A stretch of 64,000 nucleotides of DNA from NCBI GenBank assembly GCA_025667525.1, contig CM046875.1, positions 118,472,340 to 118,536,339 of the forward strand. The letters run 5' to 3'. The stretch comes from Glebionis coronaria (Eukaryota > Streptophyta > Magnoliopsida > Asterales > Asteraceae). A program made the position numbers and the translations under genes. This document shows, in pieces, positions 36,017-46,929 of the stretch. Below the pieces are notes generated by a model. It searched no databases and had not been told where the DNA came from. It saw nothing but the letters and a program-made list of their open reading frames with translations. Numbering within the stretch: position 1 is the stretch's first letter; each line of letters starts with the position of its first letter.

Positions 36017-37674
36017 TAAAACAACTACCACTCCGCTTCATTTAGTAAGGTGAGATTATTTTTTATAAAGTATCATGTTTTTTTTGTGTGTTCCTTATGG
36101 TTAATCTCAAATACACATTAATTATTCTGGTTAAAATTAGGTTTTTAGTCACCTGCTCTTCTAATTAAACAAATGAAACACGAGGAAACTAATTTTGTGG
36201 GTTTTAATCATATCTTCCAAAGTCAGATGTTGAAAGAAGAATTATTTTGAAGATTGAGATTCAAGATCTAATTGCATATTCCAATTTGTAATTGTGACGG
36301 GAAGCAGAGGCAGCGGAATTGGCGACGGCAGTGGTGTACAAGTTTCTGGCAAGTTACAGTACACACATGCTGATGAAGAAGGTAACTGTCTCTTATTTCT
36401 AACTTAATATTTTTTATTATAAAAATGCAATCTTATTTGTTTTGATTATGTATATAGTTTATATTTTACATGAATTTTAAGAAAAATAAGGTGTTGGAGG
36501 TAAGTCGGCTTAGGATTTCAGCCTTGCTGTTTGTTTTTAATCCTTTAGCTAATTAGGTTATGTTGGTGTCAATTCAAAAGTAGGAGAAGAATCATTTGAA
36601 GGGCGTAATTGTGTTGAACGTTCAGCCACTTATGTGCAATGATCTACGTATTTCTTACAAGTGTTTGTTATAAAACCATGCCATGTCAAATTTTTAATGT
36701 TAATAGGTTGCGCCTTAAGCGAAACACCTACAAGTGTATACAGAAATTATAGGATTGTTTGTATCAGAAGAAATTTCTTGGAACTAAAGACGCCTATAAG
36801 CAGGTTTGGGTAGGTTGTTTACCATTGTCTTCTTGCCTTGACCCGTAGTGGTTACTTTTCTGACAGAGTAATATGGTCGTTGAATTTATCAGGAAAAACA
36901 TCAGCCATCCACGGAATTGCCAAGAGTTGCTGACTATTCACATTTGTAAGCCGTGAGATGAGCAAAATGGAATCGCTCTTGAAGGTGAGTGGTTGAACCA
37001 TTCATGTATCCTTTGTAAAAAAAATGTTCACATGTGTACTTACTTTGTCATATGCATTTTATATTGTCCCCCATTGATTCGGTGACAGATGCATATGGAG
37101 CACTAATACTCGATGGATTTATTCACGAAACCCGTAATTTTTTTGTATGTAATTGGATAGATAGGTTACCTAAGTCAAATTAGTTGTGCAAGAACATTTA
37201 AGATAATTAGTTGATGAGCATGTCCGATTGTCCGTCCCCTGCAGATAATTAAATATGTGTGATATTTCGTTAAGTGTTTCGTGTAACGTTGAAATAATAT
37301 TAAATGGAATACGCTCATCTTTAGTCATTACATTCGATTAGAAAGCAACAAAATTTACAGGACTTAATTCTATTTTTGTGGCTTATACGTAGTAATCTTC
37401 AAGAACTTGGTAATAGATTGAGGCTTACGACAGTTCCTTTGAATTTGATTAGCGATCTTGTTTTTTTCTTCACCTGTTTCAATATAAATAGTTATACAAA
37501 ATTACAAATTGCTAAGAGAACATATATACATGATGCAAGTTGTGGTGATTTAACATACATTCAATCTCTTTTGCTAACTGATTTGTATCAATCACAAAAC
37601 CTTAGCTTTTAGGGCATATGTATGTGCCATCATAGTACGTGTAACGTTGAAATGTAGAAGCTTCTGCAATGTAG
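36017..37674 (+). other. decayed upstream part of the HDR-related locus
   Basis: No intact frame is present. Exon-like islands with donor-like ends occur at about 36290-36390 (Gly/Ser-rich, ending GAAG/GTAAC), 36890-36985 (ending GAAG/GTGAGT) and 37083-37135. A stretch near 36600-36640 reads VERSATYVQ, which weakly recalls the VERAVQ part of HDR. These may be degraded 5' exons, but I can assign them only by position. Confidence 0.35.
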
Positions 37675-39369
37675 AGACTTGCGGAGATGGGGGTTGAGAA
37701 TGTTCCCGTTAAGGACGGGTGAAGCAGTTCGCTGTAATCGATAATGTGATGTTGTGATTTTGCCTGCTTTTGGGGTTGCAGTCGAAGAAATAGCGAATTT
37801 GTATGATAAACAAGTTACAATAGTTGATACGATGTGTTGTTAGGTATCTAAGGTATCTCTTTCACTCTATCTGGTACTTCACCTTATGCGAAATTTTACA
37901 TACTATCATATACTTTCTGTTTGGGATAAAAGGAGTGGAATTGTGTTGACAAGCACACGAAAGAGGACTATACTTCTATACCTCATGGTAAATATGCTCA
38001 TGAAGAGACGGTGGCAACAACGTCTTTTGCAAGAAAGTACGTGATTGTGAAGAATATGGATGAGGTACGCAAATGGTTTCCTTATTGTATTCATTGTTTA
38101 TTTATTTCATCTACCATCTTAAATTTAAATGTAATGGTTTTTTGTTTACCTGAACCTAGGCAATATATGTGTGTGATTACATCCTTGGTGGCGAACTTAA
38201 CGGATCTAGCTCTACAAAAGAAGCCTTTCTGAAGGTATGTTATCCTTTTATAAACTTATACAGACTTCATGCATTTTTTTTATGTATAAAAGATCAAGAT
38301 TCAAGACAAATTACTAAATACTGGTTATTTGCTGAAATTCAAGTTTGCAGTTTCCAAAGATTTTAATCCGGACACTGATCTTGTCAAAGCTGGTGTAGCA
38401 AACCAGACTACAATGCTGATGAGGGAAACAGAAGAGATTGGTCGGTTCACTTTCACCAATTTATCACAGTATTTTTCTAGAAGTTGCATCTTCTGATGTT
38501 TCCGGTTTATTTTTTACATGGAAGTTAGTAGAAAGGACTATGATGAGAAAATATGGAGTTGAAAATACCACCGAACACTTTATGAGCTTCAACACTATTA
38601 GTGATGCCACCCAAGTAAATACTTCTCATACTATGAAGCTATAGGTGGAATTGCGTTGCCAAACACACGAAAGGGTTTCGATTATGAAATGATATCATTT
38701 ATGCAAAATCATATCTTTCAGACTAATTGGTCAAAAAATGTTTTGGGTCAATACTGTCGTTTTGACTGATTATACCAGTCGCCCCATTAGCCAAACCAGC
38801 CAACCTACCATTTCCACCTCTATAGAATCACTTCTATATTTGGAATGGTCTATATACTAATGTAATCTTTTATTAGAAGCGACAAGATGCAATGTATAAA
38901 TTGGTGGAAGAGAAGATGGATCTTATGTTAGTCGTTGGTAGGTGGAACTCAAGCAATAGTTCACACCTACAAGAGATTCCTGAAGCTCGTGGGATTCCAT
39001 CTTACTGGATCGACAGTGCAAAGAAAATCGGTCGTGGAAACCACATACGTTACAAGTTGTTGGTAAACGCTTCTAACTTCAGAGTGAAATTTCCATTCTA
39101 CAAATTTATTCAGAGTTCATTCACATTCTAACCAACTAATTTTAATAGCATGGAGAGCTGGTTCATAAAGATAACTGGCTACCAAAGGGCCACGTAACTA
39201 TAGATGTCACATCTGGTGCATCTACTCCTGACAAGGTATCTTATCCTGCTCCTTAAGCTTTCAGTATTACTATATAAAGCTTGATGCCTGGTTTATTGAT
39301 TTTTCATTCATCTATATTGGACATGTGTAGGTTGTCGGAGATGTTCCGATGAGGTTATTTGAGAGTTGA
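37675..39369 (+). pseudogene. HDR: HDR (ispH) pseudogene, 4-hydroxy-3-methylbut-2-enyl diphosphate reductase
   Basis: HDR is the plastid iron-sulphur enzyme that ends the MEP isoprenoid pathway. Eight exon-like blocks are readable in order: 37675-37852 (RLAEMGVENVPVKDG, DVVILPAFG), 37936-38064 (HGKYAHEETVATTSFA), 38160-38234 (VCDYILGGELNGSSSTKEAF), about 38344-38440 ([15 protein letters not shown]), about 38528-38614 (MMRKYGVEN, FNTISDATQ), 38876-39062 ([24 protein letters not shown]), 39149-39235 (TSGASTPDK) and 39331-39369 (stop). Most borders keep AG and GT. The first block has stops, a frameshift and W-to-stop after TMCC. The family motif NTICDATQ reads NTISDATQ, so one Fe-S ligand is lost, and VVGGWN reads VVGRWN. 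The downstream exons are open, so decay may be recent. No upstream catalytic exon survives. Confidence 0.9.
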
Positions 39370-40860
39370 ATGATACTGATCATATAATTAAAAATCAAAA
39401 TAGCGAGTCAATTGTGAAACTAATATACTTAAATATACATTTCATTTATGCCTTAGAATGTGCAACTCTTTATAGTTGAATAGCTCTTTAGAAAGTAAAA
39501 GTCAATGCAATACCATTATTACAATATTAAAATACGTTTTTTTTAGTTTAGGTACAGTAAGCTGCTAACCAGGCTGTGGCGCCTGGCCAAAAAGGTCACT
39601 AAAATAGTGACCAAATAAGGATTTCGTGAACAGGCACGAGAACATGATGGTGAGAAGGGTCGAGTATGGGCTGAAACTGGTTGACTTTTTGTGGATTATT
39701 ATCGTTGGACTTTTTTGCTCCATGTTTCTCATGTGGAATCGATGTTGCAAAAGATTGGGTAAGCCAACTTTGGTATGGGCTGAAACTGGTTGACTTTTTA
39801 AAGATACTATTGAACATGGACTATCACAAGAGACTTACTGCTTCACACTTTAAGTAAGTTTCTCTTCTAAGTTGCGATAAAACTTTATACTTCATTCGTC
39901 CCAGGTAATCATTTAAGGTAAAACTTGATTTTGGAAATAGTTTGCCTAATTGTCAAATATCCCAAACTTAGCCAGGCCTTATTGATATAAACGATATAAA
40001 TTTTGAAAAAGAATTATCAAATTATCAAATTGTGTGATACACAAAACTCAGCTTAGTGGAATGCAATATTTTCATGTGCTTGCGCCCACCGATCATTTGA
40101 GATATAGACGGTGAGTGAAGAACTCAAACCAGATAATATAATCTTTGATAATGATTTATCAGCATATACTAGCTTCCTTCTTCCTTGCACCTGTTCACTT
40201 TCTATTTTCTATTAAATTTTGTTCTTGATCTTTTCATGTTCACTTTCTTGCACCTGTTAATTTTGTCTTCTGATCTTTTCTTGTTCACTTTCTATAAACT
40301 GTAATAAGTGTGATTTTCTGCCTTTAAATAAATGTCTTACTATATTTTCAGGTTGAAAATTTAAAAAATCAAGCGACTTAGCAAAAGCCAAGCCGCTTAG
40401 AAGTGGGCTGCAGAGGAGCAATAAAAGGTTGTTGAAGAGCGGGACAAAGAGTTGGTAGCATACAACCGAAGAACTTTGAGGGACCAAGAGTTGGTTACTA
40501 TGTTTGGATAATCATGTTATAGAACAATTTTCGTGTGTCATTTTCTGCTTGTTCGGAAAGACATGGGTAGAACATGTATACACAATGAGCAAAAAATCAA
40601 TCCCTTAAAGATTTTGTACTTCTTAAATGTTCTCTTTGAACCTAATCAGGGCAGGATCAATCTTGATCTTAGTCAATTTATCTGCTACAGCGAGTCTTGC
40701 CTTCTTTTGTGCATGTTTTTAATGTTTTACCCACTTAAACACACACAAAATGACTTCAATCTTGTTTTGTAAACTCTTTGCAGCTGCAAATTGTAGAATA
40801 TGAAGACCTCATAGATATTCCAACCGAAGAGTAGTATTCTATTCTTGATATAAGCCTTCC
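39370..40860 (+). other. non-coding stretch with two unassigned exon-like pieces
   Basis: A 30-base phrase (TATGGGCTGAAACTGGTTGA plus CTTTTT) occurs at 39664-39693 and again at 39775-39804. Near 40410-40500 a frame reads KVVEERDKELVAYNRR after a stop. Near 40783-40834 another reads LQIVEYEDLIDIPTEE and ends at a stop. These two look like the last exons of one protein that I do not recognise. The rest shows nothing. Confidence 0.35.
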
Positions 40861-40900
40861 ATTTAGTATAGTTAGCGTATATCGGTAATTATCAATCGCT

Positions 40901-40936
40901 AGAAAGTTCCGCCGCTATGCGCGGGTACTCGCCTAT
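40901..40936 (+). repeat. Helitron-like 3' terminus (degenerate)
   Basis: A GC-rich hairpin (CCGCCGCTATGCGCGG, 40909-40924) stands in AT-rich sequence and is followed after about eight bases by CTAT. Plant Helitrons end with such a hairpin shortly before CTRR; here the last base would be changed. I did not find a convincing TC start. Confidence 0.35.
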
Positions 40937-41147
40937 TTGTATAAATGTAGGTTATAAGGTTAATCATTTTTAATGATCACTAAACATGTATAAGATATGT
41001 TTGTGTAAGACTTAAATGATTATTACCTTAAAAATAATGTTTGTTAAATAACCGTCTTACGATTATCTTTGACGAGAATATTTTTACTGTTGGGCCAATG
41101 AAAGTTTTAACTATGGCCCAGTCTAGATTTGTTCAAATTATACTAAG

Positions 41148-41676
41148 TGTTACGGGTCGCTAAGAGGACCAGCGACAGAGACCAGACAAGCGGACGGCAA
41201 AGCCTCAGCTGGCACACCAGGAACATTCAAGTCAAAGACAACGTTAGAGAAGTCGAATATTATCTGAAATCATACTCACCAACAATTATGGACAAGCTGG
41301 GATGTAGAAGGAATGTACTGGTGTTCAAGGATCTCTGAGATGACAAACTCACAGATCACTTACAACCCTATGAAGACTTATGCAAGCAGAGACTTGCCTT
41401 ACCATTTATACTTTAGGCGGGAGAATCTCCAAGGTGTTTTGGGCGGGACAAAATAGGAGATTCAAGATAAAGCCTAGTACGACCTAGTAGGAAAAAAATG
41501 AACAGTTGGCAGAACTATTCACTTAAAGTAGTTTAAGGGTATGTCTCAATATAGACATGCATTTAATACGTTGTACTCCTTCACTCAGAAGATGACACGT
41601 ATCAACTACTTAAGGAAGGCACCTCGTACACTATAAATAGGAGGGAGAAAGAAAAGATATTCAACCATAAACTATA
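41148..41676 (+). repeat. LTR-like promoter segment, interrupted by the MULE
   Basis: It begins TGTTACGGG and is GC-richer than its surroundings. A TATA box CTATAAATAG lies at 41631-41640, about 45 bases before the Mutator-like element. This layout resembles the U3 part of a copia-type LTR. I cannot find a matching end to the right of 50377, so it may be a truncated solo LTR or another kind of promoter. Confidence 0.3.
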
Positions 41677-41880
41677 GGGAAAAGACGAATTTGGTCATTT
41701 TGATCACTTCATAACCTTATCATGGTCAAGTTTCCCACTAAAGACCAATATGGTCATGTTGAGCACTTCACAAACTGCACAACTGCACAACTCCACTACT
41801 TTATTGACATGTGTCTGACTGACACAATATTTATTATATTATTAAAATATTGAAATTACAAATATACCCTTAATTTTGTT
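41677..41880 (+). repeat. left terminal inverted repeat of the Pack-MULE
   Basis: It pairs with 50170-50368 over about 200 bases, sharing TTTGGTCA, CATGGTCAAGTTT, TGCACAACTGCACAACTCCA and TGACACAATATT in the same order. A pyrimidine-rich run follows in both, so weaker similarity may reach about 41980. Confidence 0.88.
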
Positions 41881-42326
41881 TTGTTATCTCTGTCTCTTCC
41901 TCTTTCTTCCTTCTTCATTCTTCTGCTTTCTTCTCCTTTGTATCCAATTCCAGAGCTTAACCAAGAAATCACATTATAAACAAATTCATTTCCTTTATGT
42001 AATTGAAGAGAAAAGTGACGAAAGGAATTCAACTTCTGGGGACAATCTGCAGATGACCCACTTGATTTGAAGAAGTGTTTTCTTGATTTGAATTCGCTTC
42101 AGAGCAAAGAAGAAGCTGTTGTTAGGTATTTTTGCAATTTTTTTATGATTATTGATGTGTGAATTTAGGGTTTAGTGATGACTCATTTGGGGTTTTTGTT
42201 AAGTATGATGTTTGGTGTGTGAATTTGGGTGTTTTTTGTTATGTGTACTAGGTGTTTGTTGAAATGCTCGAGTGAAATCAGTGTTTTTAGTTGGAGAGAA
42301 ATGATCCGGGATTCTCAAACCAGTGT

Positions 42327-42690
42327 TTGATGAAGAGAAACACTTTTATCTATGTTCTTAAGTCTTTTCAAATCATATTTATTGCATTTATTGTCACAAC
42401 TGTGTTTCTTAAGCCAACAATGCACCATAGGAATGAAATAGATGGTTCCATCTATATCGGGGCAATTTTGAGTAGTCTGCTCATTAACATGTATAATGGG
42501 TATGCCGATCTTTCTTTCGCGGTCATGAGGCTTCATGTCATATACAAGCAAAGGGATCTCATGCTTCACCCTCCATGGACATTCACAGTTCCAGCCTTCT
42601 TGCTTCGGATTCCCATATCTTTGATTGAGAGTATTATTTGGACTATTATCGTATATTGGGGCGTCGGCCTTGCCCCTGATGCTAGCCCGA
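42327..42690 (+). pseudogene. captured fragment of an ABCG (PDR-type) transporter
   Basis: About 120 residues match the first transmembrane domain of full-size ABCG/PDR exporters: LMKRNTFIYVLKSFQIIFIAF, an extracellular turn with MHHRNEIDGSIYIGA, INMYNGYADLSFAVMRL, VIYKQRDLMLHPPWTF, FLLRIPISLIESIIWT and YWGVGLAPDAS. Three to four hydrophobic spans are visible. No nucleotide-binding domain (Walker A/B, ABC signature) accompanies it, so it cannot transport. The frame begins at about 42291 with unrelated residues and leaves the family after GLAPDAS, marking both capture edges. Confidence 0.85.
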
Positions 42691-43150
42691 AAGTTAGAAA
42701 GGAGCCTCACGTTACTTCTGTGTTTTAAATTTGTTTATGTTTATATGAACTACAGTATTAGTTATTTTACGATCAAGCCCGAAAGTTAGAAAGGAGCCTC
42801 ACGTTACTTCTGTGATTTAGTTTAATTAAAGCGTTTCTCTAGGAATTCCCTTTGCCATAGACTTCAACGAGATAATTCAGTTTGTCAATTAGATTGGCAA
42901 AAATGACTCATGTTTTTGCCCTTTTAAATCAATTTTCTAGGAAGTTAACTTTGCCATAGACTTCAAGGTGACTATCCCAATTTTGTTGACTTTGACTCGC
43001 ATGATGAATCAAATGAAAATGCTGCTATTAGGAAATCAATTAGTTATGGCTCGTTAGCTTATGCAAATTGGGCTGGAGGGTCTCTTTTTGAGGATAATCT
43101 GTATTATCCTCAAAAATCTGATGACGGTTGTTCACCAGCATGAGTTTTAA
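42691..43150 (+). other. duplicated junction sequence and an unassigned exon-like piece
   Basis: A 40-base phrase (CCCGAAAGTTAGAAAGGAGC onward) at about 42685-42724 is repeated at 42777-42816. A phrase with TTTGCCATAGACTTCAA at 42851 recurs at 42950. From about 42970 to 43141 a frame reads YPNFVDFDSHDESNENAAIR and later YANWAGGSLFEDNLYYP before a stop. This looks like one exon of a real protein, but I do not recognise it. Confidence 0.4.
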
Positions 43151-43789
43151 ATAACTCTCACTTTTCCTCTCTTATGATTTTAGCACTCCCATTGTTGTCT
43201 ACATGCCTGACATTCATTGAGATGATGCATAGTTTTCTACTACTATTAGTTTCTAATTAGGCTTGGCATCTGTATATTTGTATATCATAAAATATATACC
43301 TTAAGTACATCTTTACAGTTGCATTGGTATCTTTTATGTTTTAACTGATAACATATTACTGTATCTCATGATTGAGTTGGCTATGTGGATTTTATCTAAA
43401 AACTCTTCAAAATGTGTTTCTGATACTCAAAAGTTTTTTTACATGGCTGTAGGATCGTTTTTATCTGTCATAACTCATAAGTCGAACTTGGACTGTAATT
43501 GAATGGTTATAGAGTCATTGAGTATAATGCACGATGTTCTATTTTAGCATCTACTGTTTGTTAGTTGTCATCATTTGTACAATCAATGTTGCTTCGTTCC
43601 TTTTTGTTAGTATAAGTTATGATGAGTATAGAAAAATGAAAGTTACATATTGGTTACAGCTTATTGTTCAAACCCGCCTTACCACCCTTTTTCTCACCCT
43701 GAATGTGCACCATCTTTGTTACTTCACGATACTAGATCATGCATTTTGGCAACTTACACTAACATATTCTTTTTTCTTGGAACTTGCAG

Positions 43790-43962
43790 GACCCAAGTGT
43801 TTAGGAATTAGCTGAACAAATAGCTAAAGACCCATCATTTACCCAAATGGCAGAGCAACTTCAGAAGACCTTTCAAGGTGCTGAAAGTGGCCCTCCCCAG
43901 TTTAATCCACAACAATACTATTCGACGATGCAGCAGGTTATGCAAAACCCTCAGTTCAAGCG
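43790..43962 (+). pseudogene. AKR2: captured exon of AKR2 (ankyrin repeat chaperone)
   Basis: AKR2 proteins bind chloroplast outer-membrane proteins in the cytosol. The exon starts after a TTGCAG acceptor and reads [39 protein letters not shown] and [12 protein letters not shown], the segment before the ankyrin repeats. An in-frame TAG at 43802-43804 replaces a Gln codon. Similarity ends at 43962; no ankyrin repeats follow, so only one exon was captured. Confidence 0.85.
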
Positions 43963-44137
43963 ATGATATGTGGAAGAGTAGGGACACACTGATTGGAGCA
44001 GCTTTGGGAAACTTATAATCGGCCTTGGTTCACAAGATTTACCTCCAATGAGTACTTTTACCTTCTTGGTGTTTGCATTAATTATCAGCTGCGGCAGAGG
44101 CCTGCAACGAGCTCATGGCTTATTCTTTAATTTTGTC

Positions 44138-44639
44138 ATGTTGTTGCTATACTTGCTGCATCAGAAGGAAGCTTCGCCAAACTTTGAATATCACGGTAAT
44201 AACCAGTAACTTTTTCAATGGACATGGACAATGCAAATATGCAACTTAGTATGGTTTTTTTATACATTATACAATTAATCATTTGATAAGACGCAAAAGT
44301 AACTATTGATAGTTAACAAGTACGTAATATACAACTGGATTTGAACAGGGAGGATGGTGTGATGACTTTCTTTCACACTTAATGTGTTGCTGTTGTGCCC
44401 TTGTACAAGAACTACGAGAAGTTGAGATGCGAGGAATTCATGGTAAGTCATTCCTTAAAAGTATTCTAACTAAACCATATCATAGGCCGCAAGCTAGAAT
44501 GGTCAAATCCAAAACATACCGGGACCAATTTAGCTTTTTGAAAAATTGATGTTATATGGTAGATGTAATAGAAACTATATTTGCAGGTCCTCAAAAGTCT
44601 AGAACAAGCCCACCACCCCGTCAATACATGGAATCCTGA
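44138..44639 (+). pseudogene. captured 3' exons of a PLAC8-domain protein
   Basis: Three exon pieces with intact splice borders: 44138-44195 (CCCYTCCIRRKLRQTLNIT), 44349-44442 (GGWCDDFLSHLMCCCCALVQ, then ELREVEMRGIHG) and 44587-44639 (PQKSRTSPPPRQYMES and a stop). The Cys-rich segment followed by CxxCALVQExRE and a short Pro-rich tail is typical of plant PLAC8/cell-number-regulator proteins, small membrane proteins linked to metal transport and organ size. The 5' exons are missing. The last three exons are open, so this piece would be translatable if spliced. Confidence 0.75.
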
Positions 44640-45740
44640 AGTGGATAGGACCCTACTAATCGATAGAGACATCTAAAAAGCTCAACGTTGTGGATAGTCG
44701 CTTGTTTTAGCGTGGCTGATATATGACTCTGTTATATCTAGAACCTCAATGGTCGTGGATTTTTATTCCCCTCCGCTTGTTTTAGCATGGCTGATATATG
44801 ACTCGTTGCAATATGTTGTTATTTGAGCTCTTTTTCACTGATAGCCCTTTTCTTAAGTTTTCATTATCTTCTTACTTGTTGGTGGATTCGACATTTCTGC
44901 AAATAATAGTAACTAATTTTAATGCTAAATTAGTAATTATATCGATTTATATTTTGGATGAAAAAATAAATAGATGGTCATTGTCTGTCTTCCATACTGT
45001 ATGCACTTTCGACTGTAGAGATTATTCTAAGTATATTGTTTGAAAAATACGGCGAGACTAGATTTGGAACAATCAAATTTAGAAATGTGAATGTCAATGC
45101 TAAAGATTTCTCCCAATTGAGCTTATGTACCTCTCTGATAGAATTCGTTGACAGGATCGAGCAGAAATAAAAAAAAAAATACCCAACCAGTCACTTCGAG
45201 TTGATTCTAAGAGATGTAGCATTAAACTCTAAATATGGCATACTTTTCTAGCGGAGTATATTTGCATTTGCGAATTTTCCACTCACAAATTAGTCAAGAA
45301 CATGCCAAATGAGCACTATTTTGTGCCTAACTCTCAGCAAGTTACCACAATCAGATTATCAACAGTCGAGGAGAAACAGCCGCATTGCCAGAAACTTTGT
45401 ATAGATGCCAAGTTTAATGTTGGATCTCTTATCAAATATTTCAAGACTCCTTGAACAATATGTTTATCTAGCTGTAAAACCAGAAGACGTGTGCTCAAGA
45501 GTCAAGACAAGTCGTATGACTCGTCTTGGGTGGTCCAAGACTCAGTCGTCAGGTCCTTAATAAACCAGGACCCGGTCTATGTTGAATGCAAACGAAAAGA
45601 GATGAACATAAACACACAATAAATTATCCAATTCAATTACTCAAATATAAAGGAAGAATTCATTTAAAGAATGGTGACTGGTACAGGGAGAAACTATAGA
45701 CAAAGTATGACAAAATTTCCATGGTAAAGAGGATGCACAC
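44640..45740. other. Pack-MULE interior with no recognised gene
   Basis: Two short open stretches on plus look protein-like, at about 45064-45168 (FRNVNVNAKDFSQLSLC) and 45286-45454 (YFVPNSQQVTTIRLSTVEEK, then a stop), but I cannot name a family. A direct repeat with CTTGTTTTAGC[A/G]TGGCTGATATATGACTC occurs at 44701 and 44779. The rest is AT-rich. Confidence 0.4.
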
Positions 45741-45812
45741 CTGCACTTCAACAAGAGTAGAATTCCGCATAGCATCTAATATTAGTTGCACATTATCAGT
45801 CAACTGAGAAAC
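45741..45812 (-). pseudogene. captured exon of a La-motif (LARP-type) protein
   Basis: A 72-base exon with AG before it and GT after it reads VSQLTDNVQLILDAMRNSTL and then VEVQ. This matches the end of the La motif in plant La-related proteins, which bind mRNA ends and control translation. Only this exon is present and it is open. The reading direction is leftward, like the other right-half fragments. Confidence 0.65.
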
Positions 45813-46139
45813 CTGTAATAGAGAAAAACATCATGACAAGTGATGGGACTATATCAACACTAAACACAAATTATCTTTAAACAAGGTTCAGAGGAAAACA
45901 AAAATAGTTTTGTATAACGCATCAATCTAGCTGTCCAGAATTAACTATGAGCTGAAAACATCTAAAGAGGTGAACATACAAGTCTAGTAGTAAGTGATAA
46001 AGAGAGGTGGAAAATCCTACTAAAACAAGCATGCATCAAAGTTCCATACATGCAATTAGACCGTCACTAATAAACAGAAGTTGTGGATGTGGATGGGTAT
46101 GATGTAAGATAAAAGAAGTGATAATTATAATAAAAATGT

Positions 46140-46331
46140 GACTAGTAATAAGGCCCACTTGGAACAAAGCAGGAGAATTGTTGAATCGAGTGCTGATGTT
46201 TCCATGAAGAACAGTCCGTGTTTTTCTACAAGGTTCTTGCCATCTTCTACGGATACAACCCCGATATTCTCCAAGTCACATTTATTTCCAAGCAACATTC
46301 GTGCCACCGTGGTCTCGGAATGAGCTTGCAT
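46140..46331 (-). pseudogene. captured exon of a RabA-type small GTPase
   Basis: The frame reads AHSETTVARMLLGNKCDLEN and later GLFFMETSALDST. It thus has two of the guanine-binding motifs (NKCDL, and ETSAL with SA) and the spacing of the RabA/Rab11 family, which act in vesicle traffic to the plasma membrane. The P-loop and switch regions are absent, as is the prenylated tail. After DST the frame turns to unrelated residues, marking an exon end or a capture edge. Confidence 0.85.
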
Positions 46332-46389
46332 GAGTTTTACGAACGGGAATTAATAAAAAAAATACATGATGATAATACAACCAGGAGAT

Positions 46390-46495
46390 GCTCAACTACC
46401 TAACTGCTACTGCTCAACTGCTCCACCGCTATTGCTCAACTGCTCCACCGCCACCGCCACTGCTCAACTGCTCCACCGCCATGCTCAACTTTTCC
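46390..46495 (+). repeat. minisatellite of about 20-base units
   Basis: Four to five imperfect copies of TGCTCAACTGCTCCACCGC, with an internal CCACCG triplet expansion, lie in the Pack-MULE between the Rab fragment and the tRNA gene. Confidence 0.75.
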
Positions 46496-46585
46496 ATCCT
46501 ATATCCGAGACCCTAAATTTAGCTATTAAAACCCTTCCATCTCTTGATTACTACAAATAATATTAAAAGTCGTGGTTCAAAATAA

Positions 46586-46658
46586 TGGAAGTGTGGGGAA
46601 TCGAACCCCGTGCCTCTCGCATGCAAAGCGAGCGCTCTACCATATGAGCTACACTCCC
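46586..46658 (-). tRNA. tRNA-Ala (anticodon UGC)
   Basis: A 73-base cloverleaf on the minus strand: acceptor GGGAGTG with CACTTCC, D arm GCTC...GAGC, anticodon arm CTCGC-TTTGCAT-GCGAG giving anticodon TGC, T loop TTCGATT and discriminator A. The anticodon TGC with a G3:U70 pair in the acceptor (the alanine identity element) supports tRNA-Ala. One base of the T stem is mismatched (C49:A65), so the gene may be weakened. A, B box sequences are intact. There is no intron, and CCA is not encoded. It lies inside the Pack-MULE. Confidence 0.9.
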
Positions 46659-46929
46659 GTACCCACAGAATTTATCTTTGAACTTCTTACCCCGTACCCA
46701 TAGAATTATATAGTGAACACATGTTAATGTTGTCCAATTTGTCCAATAATCTATGCTCTTATAATAAGAAATGAAGACTCGTTGGGCCTGTGGTTTAGTG
46801 AAAATTACAGTCCTAATGGAGATAGCAGACACTAAAATTAAATGGAAGTCTCGCACCCTCGTGCACGGTCCTAAGATAGATAACAGACAGTCAGACACTA
46901 ACGACATAAACTTTAAAAAAAGTACGCAC

